A DNA stretch of 48,934 bases from UBA3305 sp002373555. Its GTDB lineage: Bacteria > Bacillota > Clostridia > Lachnospirales > Lachnospiraceae. This document shows, in pieces, positions 34,381 to 42,577 of this stretch (position 1 is the stretch's first letter; every line of letters starts with the position of its first letter). The position numbers and the translations under genes were made by a program. The notes below the pieces were generated by a model. That model searched no databases. It saw only the letters and a list, made by a program, of their open reading frames with translations, and had not been told where the DNA came from. The stretch spans positions 1 through 48,934 of the forward strand of contig CAMOER010000020.1 in the NCBI GenBank assembly GCA_946612455.1. The letters run 5' to 3'.

Positions 34381-35118
34381 ATGGAAAGACGTATGAAGTA
34401 CATGACATGGGAACAGTTCGATGAACTGAGGAAGCAGACCAGCACGGTCATCCTTCCCAGCGGTGCATTTGAGGTCTATGGCCCTCACATGCCGCTAGGT
34501 GCGGATACACTGGTATCCCAGGCGCTCTGCAATCTGGTCGCAGAAAAGGCAAATGCCGTTGTCGGCCCCTGCGTGGAAGCCGGTATCTCCCAGAACCTGT
34601 ACGGTTTCCCGGGAACTGTTTATGTTCATCCCGAGAGCCTGAAGGCGGTATACCGTGATTTCGTGGAAAGCCTGATCAAATGGGGATTCAAGGAGATCTT
34701 CGTTCTGAACCTGCATCTGCACAATACCTTCTGCCTCAATGAACTGCTGTGGGATATCGAAGATGAGTATCCCGGCGTAAAATGCGGCGTTGTAGGCTTC
34801 TGGCAGTATATCTGGAAATATACGGATGTATTTGAGACACCCAAGCCCCACGGCCATGCCAGCGAAGCAGGCACCTCTGTACTGCTGCATCTGATGCCTG
34901 AACTCGTAGACATGAGCAAGGCGCCCAACGCACCGGCCCTCTGGGAAGACAAGTGGCCCGGATTCAGCAAATACCTGCCTTATGACAAATATTCCGTGAC
35001 CGGCACCATGGGCGATGCCACCAAGGGCGATGCTGCCAAGGGTAAGATTGTCGTAGACCGTTTCGTAGACGAAGCAACAGATTTCATCGAGAATTATCTT
35101 CGCAACCACAACGACTGA
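34381..35118 (+). CDS. Creatininase-family hydrolase 1
   Basis: A 245-residue protein of the creatininase superfamily (metal-dependent hydrolases of cyclic amides, lactones and related substrates). The N-terminal metal motif is PSGAFEVYGPHMPLGADT, where most members have ExHGPHLPLxTD: the His two after Glu is Tyr. The usual NGHxxN reads NLHLHN, and PHGHASEAGTSVLLHLMPEL matches the GHAGExETS block. Glu, Asp and one His ligand are kept. An in-frame second ATG exists at 34393. It has its own sigma-54 promoter and resembles gene 2 at 35401 closely (shared HASEA-TSVLLHLMPELVDMS). Substrate unknown. Confidence 0.85.
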   Translation: MERRMKYMTWEQFDELRKQTSTVILPSGAFEVYGPHMPLGADTLVSQALCNLVAEKANAVVGPCVEAGISQNLYGFPGTVYVHPESLKAVYRDFVESLIKWGFKEIFVLNLHLHNTFCLNELLWDIEDEYPGVKCGVVGFWQYIWKYTDVFETPKPHGHASEAGTSVLLHLMPELVDMSKAPNAPALWEDKWPGFSKYLPYDKYSVTGTMGDATKGDAAKGKIVVDRFVDEATDFIENYLRNHND

Positions 35119-35206
35119 ATCTGCCGGCGTGACCAGAGCACTGTTTCACTGTCGCAAATTTGATACTACGCCCGAAATATTCTCAAATTTAAGATTATCG
35201 AATCGG

Positions 35207-35225
35207 TTGTATGCGGATCGTACAA
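35207..35225. promoter_or_regulatory. Possible activator-binding site upstream of the second sigma-54 promoter
   Basis: TTGTA-N9-TACAA is an inverted repeat about 100 bases upstream of the -24 element, the distance range used by sigma-54 activators. A second inverted pair, AAATTTGA/TCAAATTT, lies at 35156-35190. Neither is tied to a known activator. Confidence 0.35.
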
Positions 35226-35324
35226 GCGATATCCGGGTTTCCGGCAGCGGCTTATCCAATATAAACCTGCATAAATAACGTAATTCAGAGAAAATATAAT
35301 TGAAAACGGCCCGGAACAAAAAGC

Positions 35325-35340
35325 TGGCATGGTATTTGCA
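35325..35340 (+). promoter_or_regulatory. Sigma-54 promoter of creatininase gene 2 and the TRAP operon
   Basis: TGGCATG-GTAT-TTGCA, with ten bases between GG and GC, differing from consensus in one base. It lies 61 bases before the start at 35401. Confidence 0.85.
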
Positions 35341-35400
35341 ACTATATAGACATACACAAGCCGGGAGACCGGAGAATAATTATTACATGGAGGTACCATA

Positions 35401-36132
35401 ATGACCTACAAACTGAGAGATATGTCCTGGACAGAGTTTGATGAGAGGAGAAAAACCGCAAAGACTGTCATCATCCCCTCGGGCGCCTGTGAAGTTTACG
35501 GACCGCATAACCCGATGGGCGCGGATATCCTGGTGGCATCGGCAATTTCCGAACTGGTAGCAAAGGAAGTAAACGGCATCGTCGCGCCCTGTCTTGAGGT
35601 CGGGCAGTCCAAGACACTGACGTCCTTCCCCGGAACGATCGGCATGAGCTCCGAGTCTCTGCGGATCGTTTACAGAGAGATCATTGAAAATTTCGTACGT
35701 CTTGGTTTTGAGAATTTCTTCATTATCAACAATCATCTTCATAACACGATTCCGCTGACGGAAACGCTTGAGGACGCAAGGGTAAAATACGGAATCAGAT
35801 ATGGTATGGTCGGCGTATGGCAGTATCTTCCGGTCATAACGGACAAGCTCGGCATCTGGGAGACGGCAGCGCCTCATGCACATGCAAGTGAAGCGCAGAC
35901 ATCGGTCCTCCTGCATCTGATGCCTGAACTTGTGGATATGTCCAAGGCGCCGAACACTCCTGTGCCCGCAAACGACTTCCCCGGTATTGTTTCTGATATT
36001 CTCTATTCCGAGATGACCGACACCGGCACGCTCGGAAATGCGCAGGTGGCAACCGCCGAAAAAGGAAAGCTCGCAACGGAACTGTGCGTAAAAGGCATTG
36101 CTGATTATATCAAAAACCATCTTGAAAAATAA
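35401..36132 (+). CDS. Creatininase-family hydrolase 2
   Basis: A 243-residue paralogue of gene 1, with PSGACEVYGPHNPMGADI at the metal site (again Tyr in place of His), NNHLHN for NGHxxN, and PHAHASEAQTSVLLHLMPEL. The two proteins share most conserved blocks but differ enough to suggest related substrates or successive steps. GGAGG lies upstream. The TRAP receptor follows after 35 bases, so the hydrolase and the transporter are co-transcribed from a sigma-54 promoter. Confidence 0.85.
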   Translation: MTYKLRDMSWTEFDERRKTAKTVIIPSGACEVYGPHNPMGADILVASAISELVAKEVNGIVAPCLEVGQSKTLTSFPGTIGMSSESLRIVYREIIENFVRLGFENFFIINNHLHNTIPLTETLEDARVKYGIRYGMVGVWQYLPVITDKLGIWETAAPHAHASEAQTSVLLHLMPELVDMSKAPNTPVPANDFPGIVSDILYSEMTDTGTLGNAQVATAEKGKLATELCVKGIADYIKNHLEK

Positions 36133-36167
36133 TTCATCACAAAATCACACAGAGAGGAGTACTGAAA

Positions 36168-37307
36168 ATGAAGAAAGTTATTGCTATTCTACTCGCTGCA
36201 GCCATGACTGCATGCCTTACCGGCTGCCTGAACAGCGGATCCTCCGCCCCGGCTGAGACCAAAGCCGCGGAGACCGAAGCCGCCGCTGCTGAGACCGAAG
36301 CTGCCGCTGCTGAGACCGAAGCTGCCGCTGCTGAGACCGAAGCTGCTGAAGCCCAGGAAGCGGAAGCTCCCGCAGAGGGAAATTTTGATGATGTTACCCT
36401 GAAGCTCTCCTATGCAACCGGTGATACCGGCATGGACGGCGTGACAGCCATTGAGTTCGAACGCCTGGTCGAAGAACGTTCCGGTGGTGTTGTCAAGATC
36501 GACCGTTATCCCAACTGCCAGCTGTCCGGCGGCGATATGGTCCGTCACGTGGAAATGCTGATCTCTGGCGGCGCTTTCGAAATGGCGATCATCTCCGACA
36601 ACTCCTTCACACAGGTCGATGATTATTTCTATGCTGCTGCTACTCCATTTGCCTTCAACAGCTATCAGGATGCCTACGACTGCTTTGACGGCGAGGGCGG
36701 CGCGATGACGAAGGAACATTTCAAGGCCCTGGGCGTTGAATACTTCTCCACTTTCCCGAATGGCCTCATGCATTTTGCCAACAACAAGAAAGAGATCCAC
36801 AGTCCGGAAGACATGAAGAACCTGAAGATGAGGACTTACGGAGAAATGCAGATGTCCCTGATGAAGGATCTGGGCGCTGACCCGACGCAGCTTTCCTGGT
36901 CCGAGCTTTATTCCGCACTGCAGACCGGCGCTGTAGACGGTCAGATGAACGGATACCAGACCCTTTATTCCGGTTCCATGCATGAAGTGCAGAATTATAT
37001 CACCGAAGTCAATGCGACATTTGCGGGCTATGATTTCCTGGCAAACAGCGCTTCCTTCGAAAAGCTGAATGCGGATACCCAGGAACTGATCAGACAGTGC
37101 GCAGTCGATGCTGCCCAGTACGGCCGTGAATATATGGCCAAGGCAGAGGGCGAGTGCAAGCAGGCCATGATTGATTACGGCTGCGTCGTTTATGTTCCGA
37201 CAGAGGAAGAAATGGAGCAGTTCAAGACGGCTGCCGCGCCTACCATCAACGGTATCATCGAGAAGGTCGGCGAGGATGCCGCGAGAGCCTGGGGACTGAT
37301 CGAGTAA
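36168..37307 (+). CDS. TRAP transporter solute-binding lipoprotein, DctP family
   Basis: A 379-residue extracytoplasmic receptor. The signal peptide ends in lipobox LTGC (Cys near residue 20). Then comes a low-complexity tether of AETEAAA heptads (about residues 30-62), encoded by a 21-bp tandem repeat. The receptor domain starts VTLKLSYATG. LMHFANNKKEIHSPEDMKNLKMRTYG holds the substrate-carboxylate-binding Arg of the family, and LSWSELYSALQTGAVDGQMN is the DctP signature. AGAGGAGT precedes the ATG. The kept Arg suggests an acidic substrate. Confidence 0.93.
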   Translation: MKKVIAILLAAAMTACLTGCLNSGSSAPAETKAAETEAAAAETEAAAAETEAAAAETEAAEAQEAEAPAEGNFDDVTLKLSYATGDTGMDGVTAIEFERLVEERSGGVVKIDRYPNCQLSGGDMVRHVEMLISGGAFEMAIISDNSFTQVDDYFYAAATPFAFNSYQDAYDCFDGEGGAMTKEHFKALGVEYFSTFPNGLMHFANNKKEIHSPEDMKNLKMRTYGEMQMSLMKDLGADPTQLSWSELYSALQTGAVDGQMNGYQTLYSGSMHEVQNYITEVNATFAGYDFLANSASFEKLNADTQELIRQCAVDAAQYGREYMAKAEGECKQAMIDYGCVVYVPTEEEMEQFKTAAAPTINGIIEKVGEDAARAWGLIE

Positions 37308-37344
37308 TACGCATCCGGTTCCAAGAAATCAATCGTTGAGATGG

Positions 37345-37385
37345 TGAGGCCTGCCGTGATCAACCGTTGCGGCAGACCTCATTTT
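37345..37385 (+). terminator. Partial terminator between TRAP receptor and permeases
   Basis: TGAGGCCTGCCG pairs with CGGCAGACCTCA, followed by TTTT. Such hairpins after a binding-protein gene usually let only part of the transcripts continue, giving more receptor than permease. Confidence 0.65.
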
Positions 37386-37402
37386 AGAAAGGATATTGAG
37401 AA

Positions 37403-37921
37403 ATGAAACCGAAGAAAGGTATATCAATCGAGGCGATCGTGGTGGCAGCAGACCTGATCATGATGCTGGCACTGGTCTTCCTGGGAGTTCTCTCCCGTTA
37501 CCTTCTGCACTTCTCCTTCTCTTTTACCGAGGAACTGGTCTGCATGGGGTTCGTGCTCCTTTCCACCATGGGAGGCGCTCTGGCATCCATGGAAAACGGT
37601 CATTACACGCTGGATCTTGTTACCGGCCTGATGAAGCCGAAGACGAAAAAGATATTCCTTATCATTGATACCGCCCTGACGATCCTCGCAGCCTGTGTTC
37701 TGTTTGTCTGCGGCTTTAAGATGGTGAGAGAAATGTTCCAGATCGGCAGTCTCTCCATAGCACTGCGGATCCCGAACTGGATCTATGCGTCAAGCGTACC
37801 GTTCGGACTTGTTTTTCTGATCTACAGAAGTGTAGAATATATTATTAAAGTATTCAGAACAGACCCTGATAAACTGGTCACGATCGAAGAAGAGGAGAAT
37901 AAGGAGGGGATCCTGCAATGA
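37403..37921 (+). CDS. TRAP transporter small permease, DctQ family
   Basis: A 172-residue membrane protein with four helices. LGVLSRYLLHFSFSFTEELVCMGFVLLSTMGGALAS (about residues 26-61) and ENGHYTLDLV are DctQ hallmarks. It forms the membrane complex with the large subunit that follows, overlapping it by four bases. Confidence 0.92.
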   Translation: MKPKKGISIEAIVVAADLIMMLALVFLGVLSRYLLHFSFSFTEELVCMGFVLLSTMGGALASMENGHYTLDLVTGLMKPKTKKIFLIIDTALTILAACVLFVCGFKMVREMFQIGSLSIALRIPNWIYASSVPFGLVFLIYRSVEYIIKVFRTDPDKLVTIEEEENKEGILQ

Positions 37922-39204
37922 CTGCTGTAATCATGCTCGCAGTGTTCAGTATCGGCATTATCATCGGCGCGCCGATCGGAACATGTATGTGCCTCTCCAG
38001 TATTGCCGCCCTGCTGACCACAGGACTGGGCCTGGCAATGGTTCCTTATAACTATTATGCCGCGATCAGTAAATATCTGCTGCTGGCGATTCCGTTCTTC
38101 ATTCTCGCCGGCAATATCATGGAGAAAGCGGATATCTCCACAAAACTCATTGATTTTGCGCAGTCCTTCGTCGGACATATCCGCGGCGGACTGGCTCTGG
38201 TATGCGTTATCGTAGCCTGCTTCTTTGCTGCAATCTCCGGTTCCGGTCCTGCGACCGTCGCCGCACTCGGCGGCATCATTATCCCGGCCATGGCTACGGT
38301 CGGTTATAAAAAAGGCGATGCTGCGGCGCTGATGGCTACGGCGGGCGGTATCGGAATCATCATTCCGCCCTCGATTTCCTTTGTTGTTTACAGTTCGCTG
38401 GCGAATGTGTCCGTCGGTACGCTGTTCATGGCAGGAATCATTCCCGGACTGCTGATGGGATTTTCCCTTTTCTGCGCATCCATGTGGGTCACCAGAAAGA
38501 GCGACCTCCAGAAAGTACCGAAGGCGAGCGGTAAAGAACGTATGAAATCTTTTGGCACTGCGTTCTGGGGACTTATGATGCCGGTCATCATCCTCGGCGG
38601 TATTTACGGCGGCGTCTTCACACCAACCGAAGCGGCAGGCGTGGCGGCTGTTTACGGACTGCTCGTCGGTATTTTCATCTACCGCACTCTGAAACCGAGG
38701 GAACTCGTCCGCATTATCATTGATTCCGGAAAGCAGACCGGGGCGATCATGTGGACCGTCGGCAACGCGGCCCTGATGAGCTGGGTGCTTTCCGTGTCCG
38801 GGATCTCTTCTGCGCTGACAGAATTTGTCACGAACGTATCCGGGGGAAATCCGTACATCCTGATGATCATTATCAATATCGTTATCCTGATCGCCGGATG
38901 CTTTATCGACGGAAACTCCATCATGTATATCTTTGTACCGATCTTTCTCCCTGTCGCGCTGGCCCTGGGTTACAGCCCGATCGTACTTGGCGTTGTTCTG
39001 GTCATGAACGTTGCCGTCGGCATGGTCACGCCGCCCGTCGGATGTAATCTGTACGTTGCCTGCGGCATCGCCGGGATCCAGGTGAAGGATATCGTCAAGC
39101 CGGTCGTTCCCTATATTGTTGCCAGTATCATCACCCTGCTGATTATCACCTATATTCCGCAGATCACCCTTTTCCTTCCGACCGTACTCGGCGCGATCCG
39201 ATAG
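37918..39204 (+). CDS. TRAP transporter large permease, DctM family
   Basis: A 428-residue permease with about twelve helices that couples sodium entry to substrate uptake. IPFFILAGNIMEKADI, FFAAISGSGPATVAALGGIIIPAM, GGIGIIIPPSISFVVY, GGVFTPTEAAGVAAVYGL and NVAVGMVTPPVGCNLYVA are family blocks. Its stop is a TAG with no conserved continuation. With 36168 and 37403 it makes a complete TRAP system. Confidence 0.95.
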   Translation: MTAVIMLAVFSIGIIIGAPIGTCMCLSSIAALLTTGLGLAMVPYNYYAAISKYLLLAIPFFILAGNIMEKADISTKLIDFAQSFVGHIRGGLALVCVIVACFFAAISGSGPATVAALGGIIIPAMATVGYKKGDAAALMATAGGIGIIIPPSISFVVYSSLANVSVGTLFMAGIIPGLLMGFSLFCASMWVTRKSDLQKVPKASGKERMKSFGTAFWGLMMPVIILGGIYGGVFTPTEAAGVAAVYGLLVGIFIYRTLKPRELVRIIIDSGKQTGAIMWTVGNAALMSWVLSVSGISSALTEFVTNVSGGNPYILMIIINIVILIAGCFIDGNSIMYIFVPIFLPVALALGYSPIVLGVVLVMNVAVGMVTPPVGCNLYVACGIAGIQVKDIVKPVVPYIVASIITLLIITYIPQITLFLPTVLGAIR

Positions 39205-39231
39205 GAAAATGTTCATTTCATTAACTGATTC

Positions 39232-39267
39232 AGGAGGCAGAAGTTTGAAACAGAGAAGTAGCGGGTA
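39232..39267 (+). pseudogene. Orphan ribosome-binding site and start, probably severed by IS110
   Basis: AGGAGG (39232-39237) is followed six bases later by TTG AAA CAG AGA AGT AGC GGG and a stop. The nitrilase gene across the insertion starts ATG GAA CAG AAA AGA CAG AGC, vaguely alike. This may be the original start of the next operon gene, left behind by the insertion; the evidence is slight. Confidence 0.3.
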
Positions 39268-39340
39268 GAGAAAACGTAGAGGGCATAGCAAACAAGCCTC
39301 CCAAAGGCAGCCTCAAAAATAGAATATGAACACGACCTAA

Positions 39341-40613
39341 TCAGGAAGTGGTGGTGGCAACATCATCTTTGATGACATAGCCTCTGCGTTTCAATAGATT
39401 AAGTGCCTGTGAAGTGGTGAGAATCTTTTCCTGCTTCACAGGGCGTGGCGCGAAATAGCCATCCGGTGTATACGGCTTCAGGTATGAGAGTATGTGCCAG
39501 ATAGCGGTCAGGAGCATACGACAGATAGCGATGATGGCTTTCTTGTGACCACGGTGCGATTTGATCCTGCGATAGCGGTCTGTGATTTCCGGATGTTTCT
39601 TCGACTTGATCAAAGCATTTGACACCTGCACCAATACCGGTTTAAGATAAGAACCGGCACGGGAAATCCGAGTGGATTTGATCGTCTTGTTGCTTTTATC
39701 ATTACGGGGACAACATCCGGCCCAGGAGACGAGATTTTTATCTGTGGGGAAGACAGACATATCGCCGCCTATTTCCGAAAGGATTTGGATTGCAGTAAAA
39801 GGGTTTTTATCAAGCCCGGGAACCGTGCGGATCAGGGTAAGAGCATCAAGATAAGAATCAGAGATACGAATCAGAGATACGAAGGATTTCCCGTTCTATT
39901 TCATCTTTATGCTTTTCCAGTTCGTCGATGTGATTCAGGCATTGACGAAGCTTTATGGCCTGCTCCTGTGAGATGGCACCATCTACGGCAGCCTGTATCT
40001 CTTCTATCGGAGTTTTACAGCGGCGGTCAACGAAGGGTGCCACATCGAATGTTTCCCCGGGATGCGCGAGCATGTACTCTGTGATGGAGCGGGAAGATTT
40101 CCCAAAGACATCGCTGAATACATCATCAAGTTTGAGATTGGATACGGTAAGACAGTTTTGCGCACGGTTCTTCTCCCCTGTCAGCATGCAGGTGAGTTTG
40201 AACCGGTACCGTACCAGATCCCTGAGATGACGAATATCCGCCGGTGGAATAAAGGAAGGCTTCGTCATACCGCACATAAACAAGTCGCAGATCCATCTGG
40301 CATCCTTACGGTCGGTCTTATTCCCCTTTTGAGGTTTTGTATATTTCGGGTGGGCAAGCTCGACAGAGCATGTCTTCTCGAGAACATTGAACACAGGGAT
40401 CCAATACTTGCCGGTAGATTCCATACAGATTTCGGAACATTTATATTTCGATAGCCATTCCGAAAGATCACGAAGTCCTTTGGTGAAGGACGAGAATCGC
40501 TTTTCAAAGTATTCTGTACGTCCGTTGGAATCCGTAATGCCGATGCAGGCATAGATCCAGGTTTTGTGGACATCAAGTCCACAGCAGTTTTTACGAATGA
40601 TTTTAAATGGCAA
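39341..40613 (-). pseudogene. IS110 transposase, frameshifted by a 13-bp duplication
   Basis: The N-terminal part (251 codons) holds the DEDD catalytic region: GLDVHKTWIYACIGI, ICMESTGKYWIPVF, NKTDRKDARWICDL. The C-terminal part (Transposase_20) holds VPGLDKNPFTAIQILSEIGG, LVSWAGCCPRND and RISRAGSYLKPVL, with the serine used by IS110 recombinases. The frames are separated because ATCAGAGATACGA is present twice in tandem (39857-39869, 39870-39882). Removing one copy restores an uninterrupted protein of about 420 residues through ISDSYLDALTLIRTVPGLD. Confidence 0.9.
39857..39882. repeat. 13-bp tandem duplication inside the transposase
   Basis: Two exact adjacent copies of ATCAGAGATACGA. Thirteen is not a multiple of three, so the duplication breaks the reading frame. 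Confidence 0.95.
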
Positions 40614-40622
40614 TGTAAACCT

Positions 40623-40843
40623 CCTGATATTTTTATAGTTGTAAGACTGACAGTGACTGGTCGTCCGGCGAGATCGAGTCGATTTCGAAAGAGATAAGTT
40701 TACGGGCTACGGTATGCGCCATTCATTGATGCCATACGGACGACCGACAACATATAACAATGCGGGGTTGGCCGCTATACCGCCCCGCCACTCACCTCCA
40801 CGTGTTTTGTAGTGTGTCAGTCTTACAAAAGAAGAATATCAGG
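40623..40843 (-). ncRNA. Candidate bridge-RNA region of the IS110 element
   Basis: The ~230 bases upstream of the transposase start are non-coding and strongly structured. An outer inverted repeat (CCTGATATT..TTGTAAGACTGACA at 40623-40652 with its inverse at 40815-40843) encloses GTCGTCCG/CGGACGAC (40660-40667, 40737-40744) and GCGGGG/CCCCGC (40762-40767, 40783-40788). In the IS110 group this position encodes the bridge RNA that specifies target and donor. Guide loops were not assigned. Confidence 0.55.
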
Positions 40844-40855
40844 AAAGTAGATTTA

Positions 40856-40898
40856 GCGAAAGAATCTTGAGTTTCATAACCTCATCGGTGTCTTTCGC
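40856..40898 (+). other. Hairpin in the nitrilase leader
   Basis: GCGAAAGA (40856-40863) pairs with TCTTTCGC (40891-40898) around a 27-base loop, 20 bases before the start codon. No T run follows. No sigma-A or sigma-54 promoter was recognised next to it. Confidence 0.4.
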
Positions 40899-40917
40899 AG
40901 AAAGACGGGATATAACA

Positions 40918-41742
40918 ATGGAACAGAAAAGACAGAGCACTTGGGTGCTTGTGCAGACGAGACAGGAAGGCAATCCGGAGATCAATCTGATCGCAGCCAG
41001 AGAAGCTGTCGCAAAGGCAGTCCCCAAATATAAGCCGGATGTCATTGTTTTTCCGGAGCTGTTCATGAGTGAGTTCCCCGCAGGCACGGACCGCGCGATC
41101 AGCGTCGGCACCGCACAGACCCTTTCGGGTCCCTTCGTGACGGGAATGCGGCAGCTGGCAAAGGATAACGGGGTCTGGATTATTTTCGGTATGAACGAAA
41201 AGGTCGAAGACCCGGAGGATGACAGGAACTATAACTGCACAGTCATGCTGAATGATGAAGGTGAGATCGTCACCAGCTACCGGAAAACGCATCTCTATGA
41301 TGCATTCAGCTTTAAGGAGTCCGATACGAATAAGCCCGGCGACAAGCTGTTCCAGCCGATCGATACACCGTTCGGAAGGATCGGTCTGTTTGTGTGCTAC
41401 GAGGTCCGTTTCCCGGAGATCGCGCGTTACCAGCGCAAATACGGGGCAGATATCATCGTCATGCCTACCGCATGGGTCAGCGGCCCGCTGAAGAGCCGTC
41501 AGTTCCATACCCTGATCAATGCACGCGCCATTGAAAATACTGTTTATATGATCGCATGCGACCAGGTAGAGGTCAACAGCATGGGCGAGAGCGTTGTTGT
41601 CGATCCGATGGGCGTTCCCGTTGCCTGTGCAGGTGAAGTCCCGGGAATGATCTGCGCGGAGATCGATCTTGACCGTGTAGAGGCTGTCCGGGCCAAGCTG
41701 CCGGCTTATAAAGACCGTCGGCCGGAGCTTTACGAGATTTAA
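40918..41742 (+). CDS. Nitrilase/carbon-nitrogen hydrolase family protein
   Basis: A 274-residue amidase-type enzyme. The catalytic triad is visible: Glu in VFPELFMSEF (about residue 45), Lys in SYRKTHLYDAF (about 123), Cys in GLFVCYEVRFPEIARYQ (about 160). Members hydrolyse linear amides, N-carbamoyl compounds or nitriles; CYEVRFPE is seen in the Nit/omega-amidase-like and carbamoylputrescine-amidase-like branches. The sequence does not fix the substrate. It lies in line with the creatininase/TRAP genes, so it may act on a product of the creatininase-type hydrolases. Confidence 0.9.
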   Translation: MEQKRQSTWVLVQTRQEGNPEINLIAAREAVAKAVPKYKPDVIVFPELFMSEFPAGTDRAISVGTAQTLSGPFVTGMRQLAKDNGVWIIFGMNEKVEDPEDDRNYNCTVMLNDEGEIVTSYRKTHLYDAFSFKESDTNKPGDKLFQPIDTPFGRIGLFVCYEVRFPEIARYQRKYGADIIVMPTAWVSGPLKSRQFHTLINARAIENTVYMIACDQVEVNSMGESVVVDPMGVPVACAGEVPGMICAEIDLDRVEAVRAKLPAYKDRRPELYEI

Positions 41743-41783
41743 GAAAGAACTGACTGCTGCTGTCTGCACGTCCGTGGATTACA

Positions 41784-41830
41784 ATAAGATGGGACATTGA
41801 TGCCTGCAACCGGCAGATGTCCCATCTTAT
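41784..41830 (+). other. Perfect 14-bp hairpin downstream of the nitrilase gene
   Basis: ATAAGATGGGACAT (41784-41797) and ATGTCCCATCTTAT (41817-41830) pair perfectly; the loop contains TGCC/GGCA. No U tract follows, so it is more likely an RNA-stability or attenuation element than a simple terminator. Confidence 0.6.
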
Positions 41831-41857
41831 CGATTACAGATAAACGGAGATGGATGG

Positions 41858-42577
41858 ATGAAGCTGGAATATTATCTGAAAAAAGACGAGTATGCTGACT
41901 GGATCATCTGGTACATGCAAAGACGGAACAAGAAAAAAATGCTGGTCATGCTGTGGGGCGGATATGCGGCCGCAGCCGTGATCTTTATTGCAGCTACCCT
42001 GATCAACTCCACTGCCGCGGATCTTCCCATGACGCTGTTCCTTCTTGCGCTGGCCGCAGCGGGACTGGTATACGGGACGAACGATACGCAGCAGTTTCAT
42101 CTTCTTATGAGACGGACAGGCGTGAACAGAATGGCGCGCACCAACAAATTCCCGAAGGTGACCGTGACATTTCAGGATACGGCATTTCTGATCCGGGTCG
42201 CTGAGCGTAATTATTCTGAGCGGATCAGCTACGACAGAATTCTTTCCGTGCAGAAGTCAAGACTGCTGCTGCTGATCCAGACCGACAAAAACAGATACCA
42301 GATGATCGCCAGATCCGCCTTTGACGAATCGTGCACTGAAGAAGAATTCTGCAGATTTATCGATGAAAAGCTTGCTGAGGTGAAGCGAGATCCGGAGAAA
42401 TTCAGAAACAGAGGGAAAGGTCTTCTGGCTTCAATCCCCGCGGAAGAAGAGCCGGCGCCGGGGAAAACGCCGGTTCTGAAAGGGGACGGAAAAGGCAGGT
42501 TCGCTGCGCTGGCGCATATGGATCTCAGACCGGATGATGAGGAAATGACTGCAGAGACAGAGAAAGAAGAGCCATGA
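41858..42577 (+). CDS. Membrane protein with YcxB/PH-like domain
   Basis: A 239-residue protein. Two adjacent hydrophobic helices (about residues 30-50 and 58-75) are followed by a beta-rich region (KVTVTFQDTAFLIRVAERNY, ISYDRILSVQKSRLLLLIQ) resembling a YcxB-type PH fold, then a charged, Pro/Glu-rich tail (about 175-239). Function unknown. It resembles the protein at 636-1166 in layout only. The stop overlaps the start of the EamA gene by four bases. Confidence 0.7.
   Translation: MKLEYYLKKDEYADWIIWYMQRRNKKKMLVMLWGGYAAAAVIFIAATLINSTAADLPMTLFLLALAAAGLVYGTNDTQQFHLLMRRTGVNRMARTNKFPKVTVTFQDTAFLIRVAERNYSERISYDRILSVQKSRLLLLIQTDKNRYQMIARSAFDESCTEEEFCRFIDEKLAEVKRDPEKFRNRGKGLLASIPAEEEPAPGKTPVLKGDGKGRFAALAHMDLRPDDEEMTAETEKEEP

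Larger units (their letters stand above)
39300..40850 (-). mobile_element. IS110-family insertion sequence
   Basis: A transposase gene in two frames (39341-40613) plus a structured non-coding end (40614-40850). IS110 elements lack conventional terminal repeats and target duplications, so the ends are approximate. It lies between dctM and the nitrilase gene and splits the sigma-54 operon. Confidence 0.8.
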
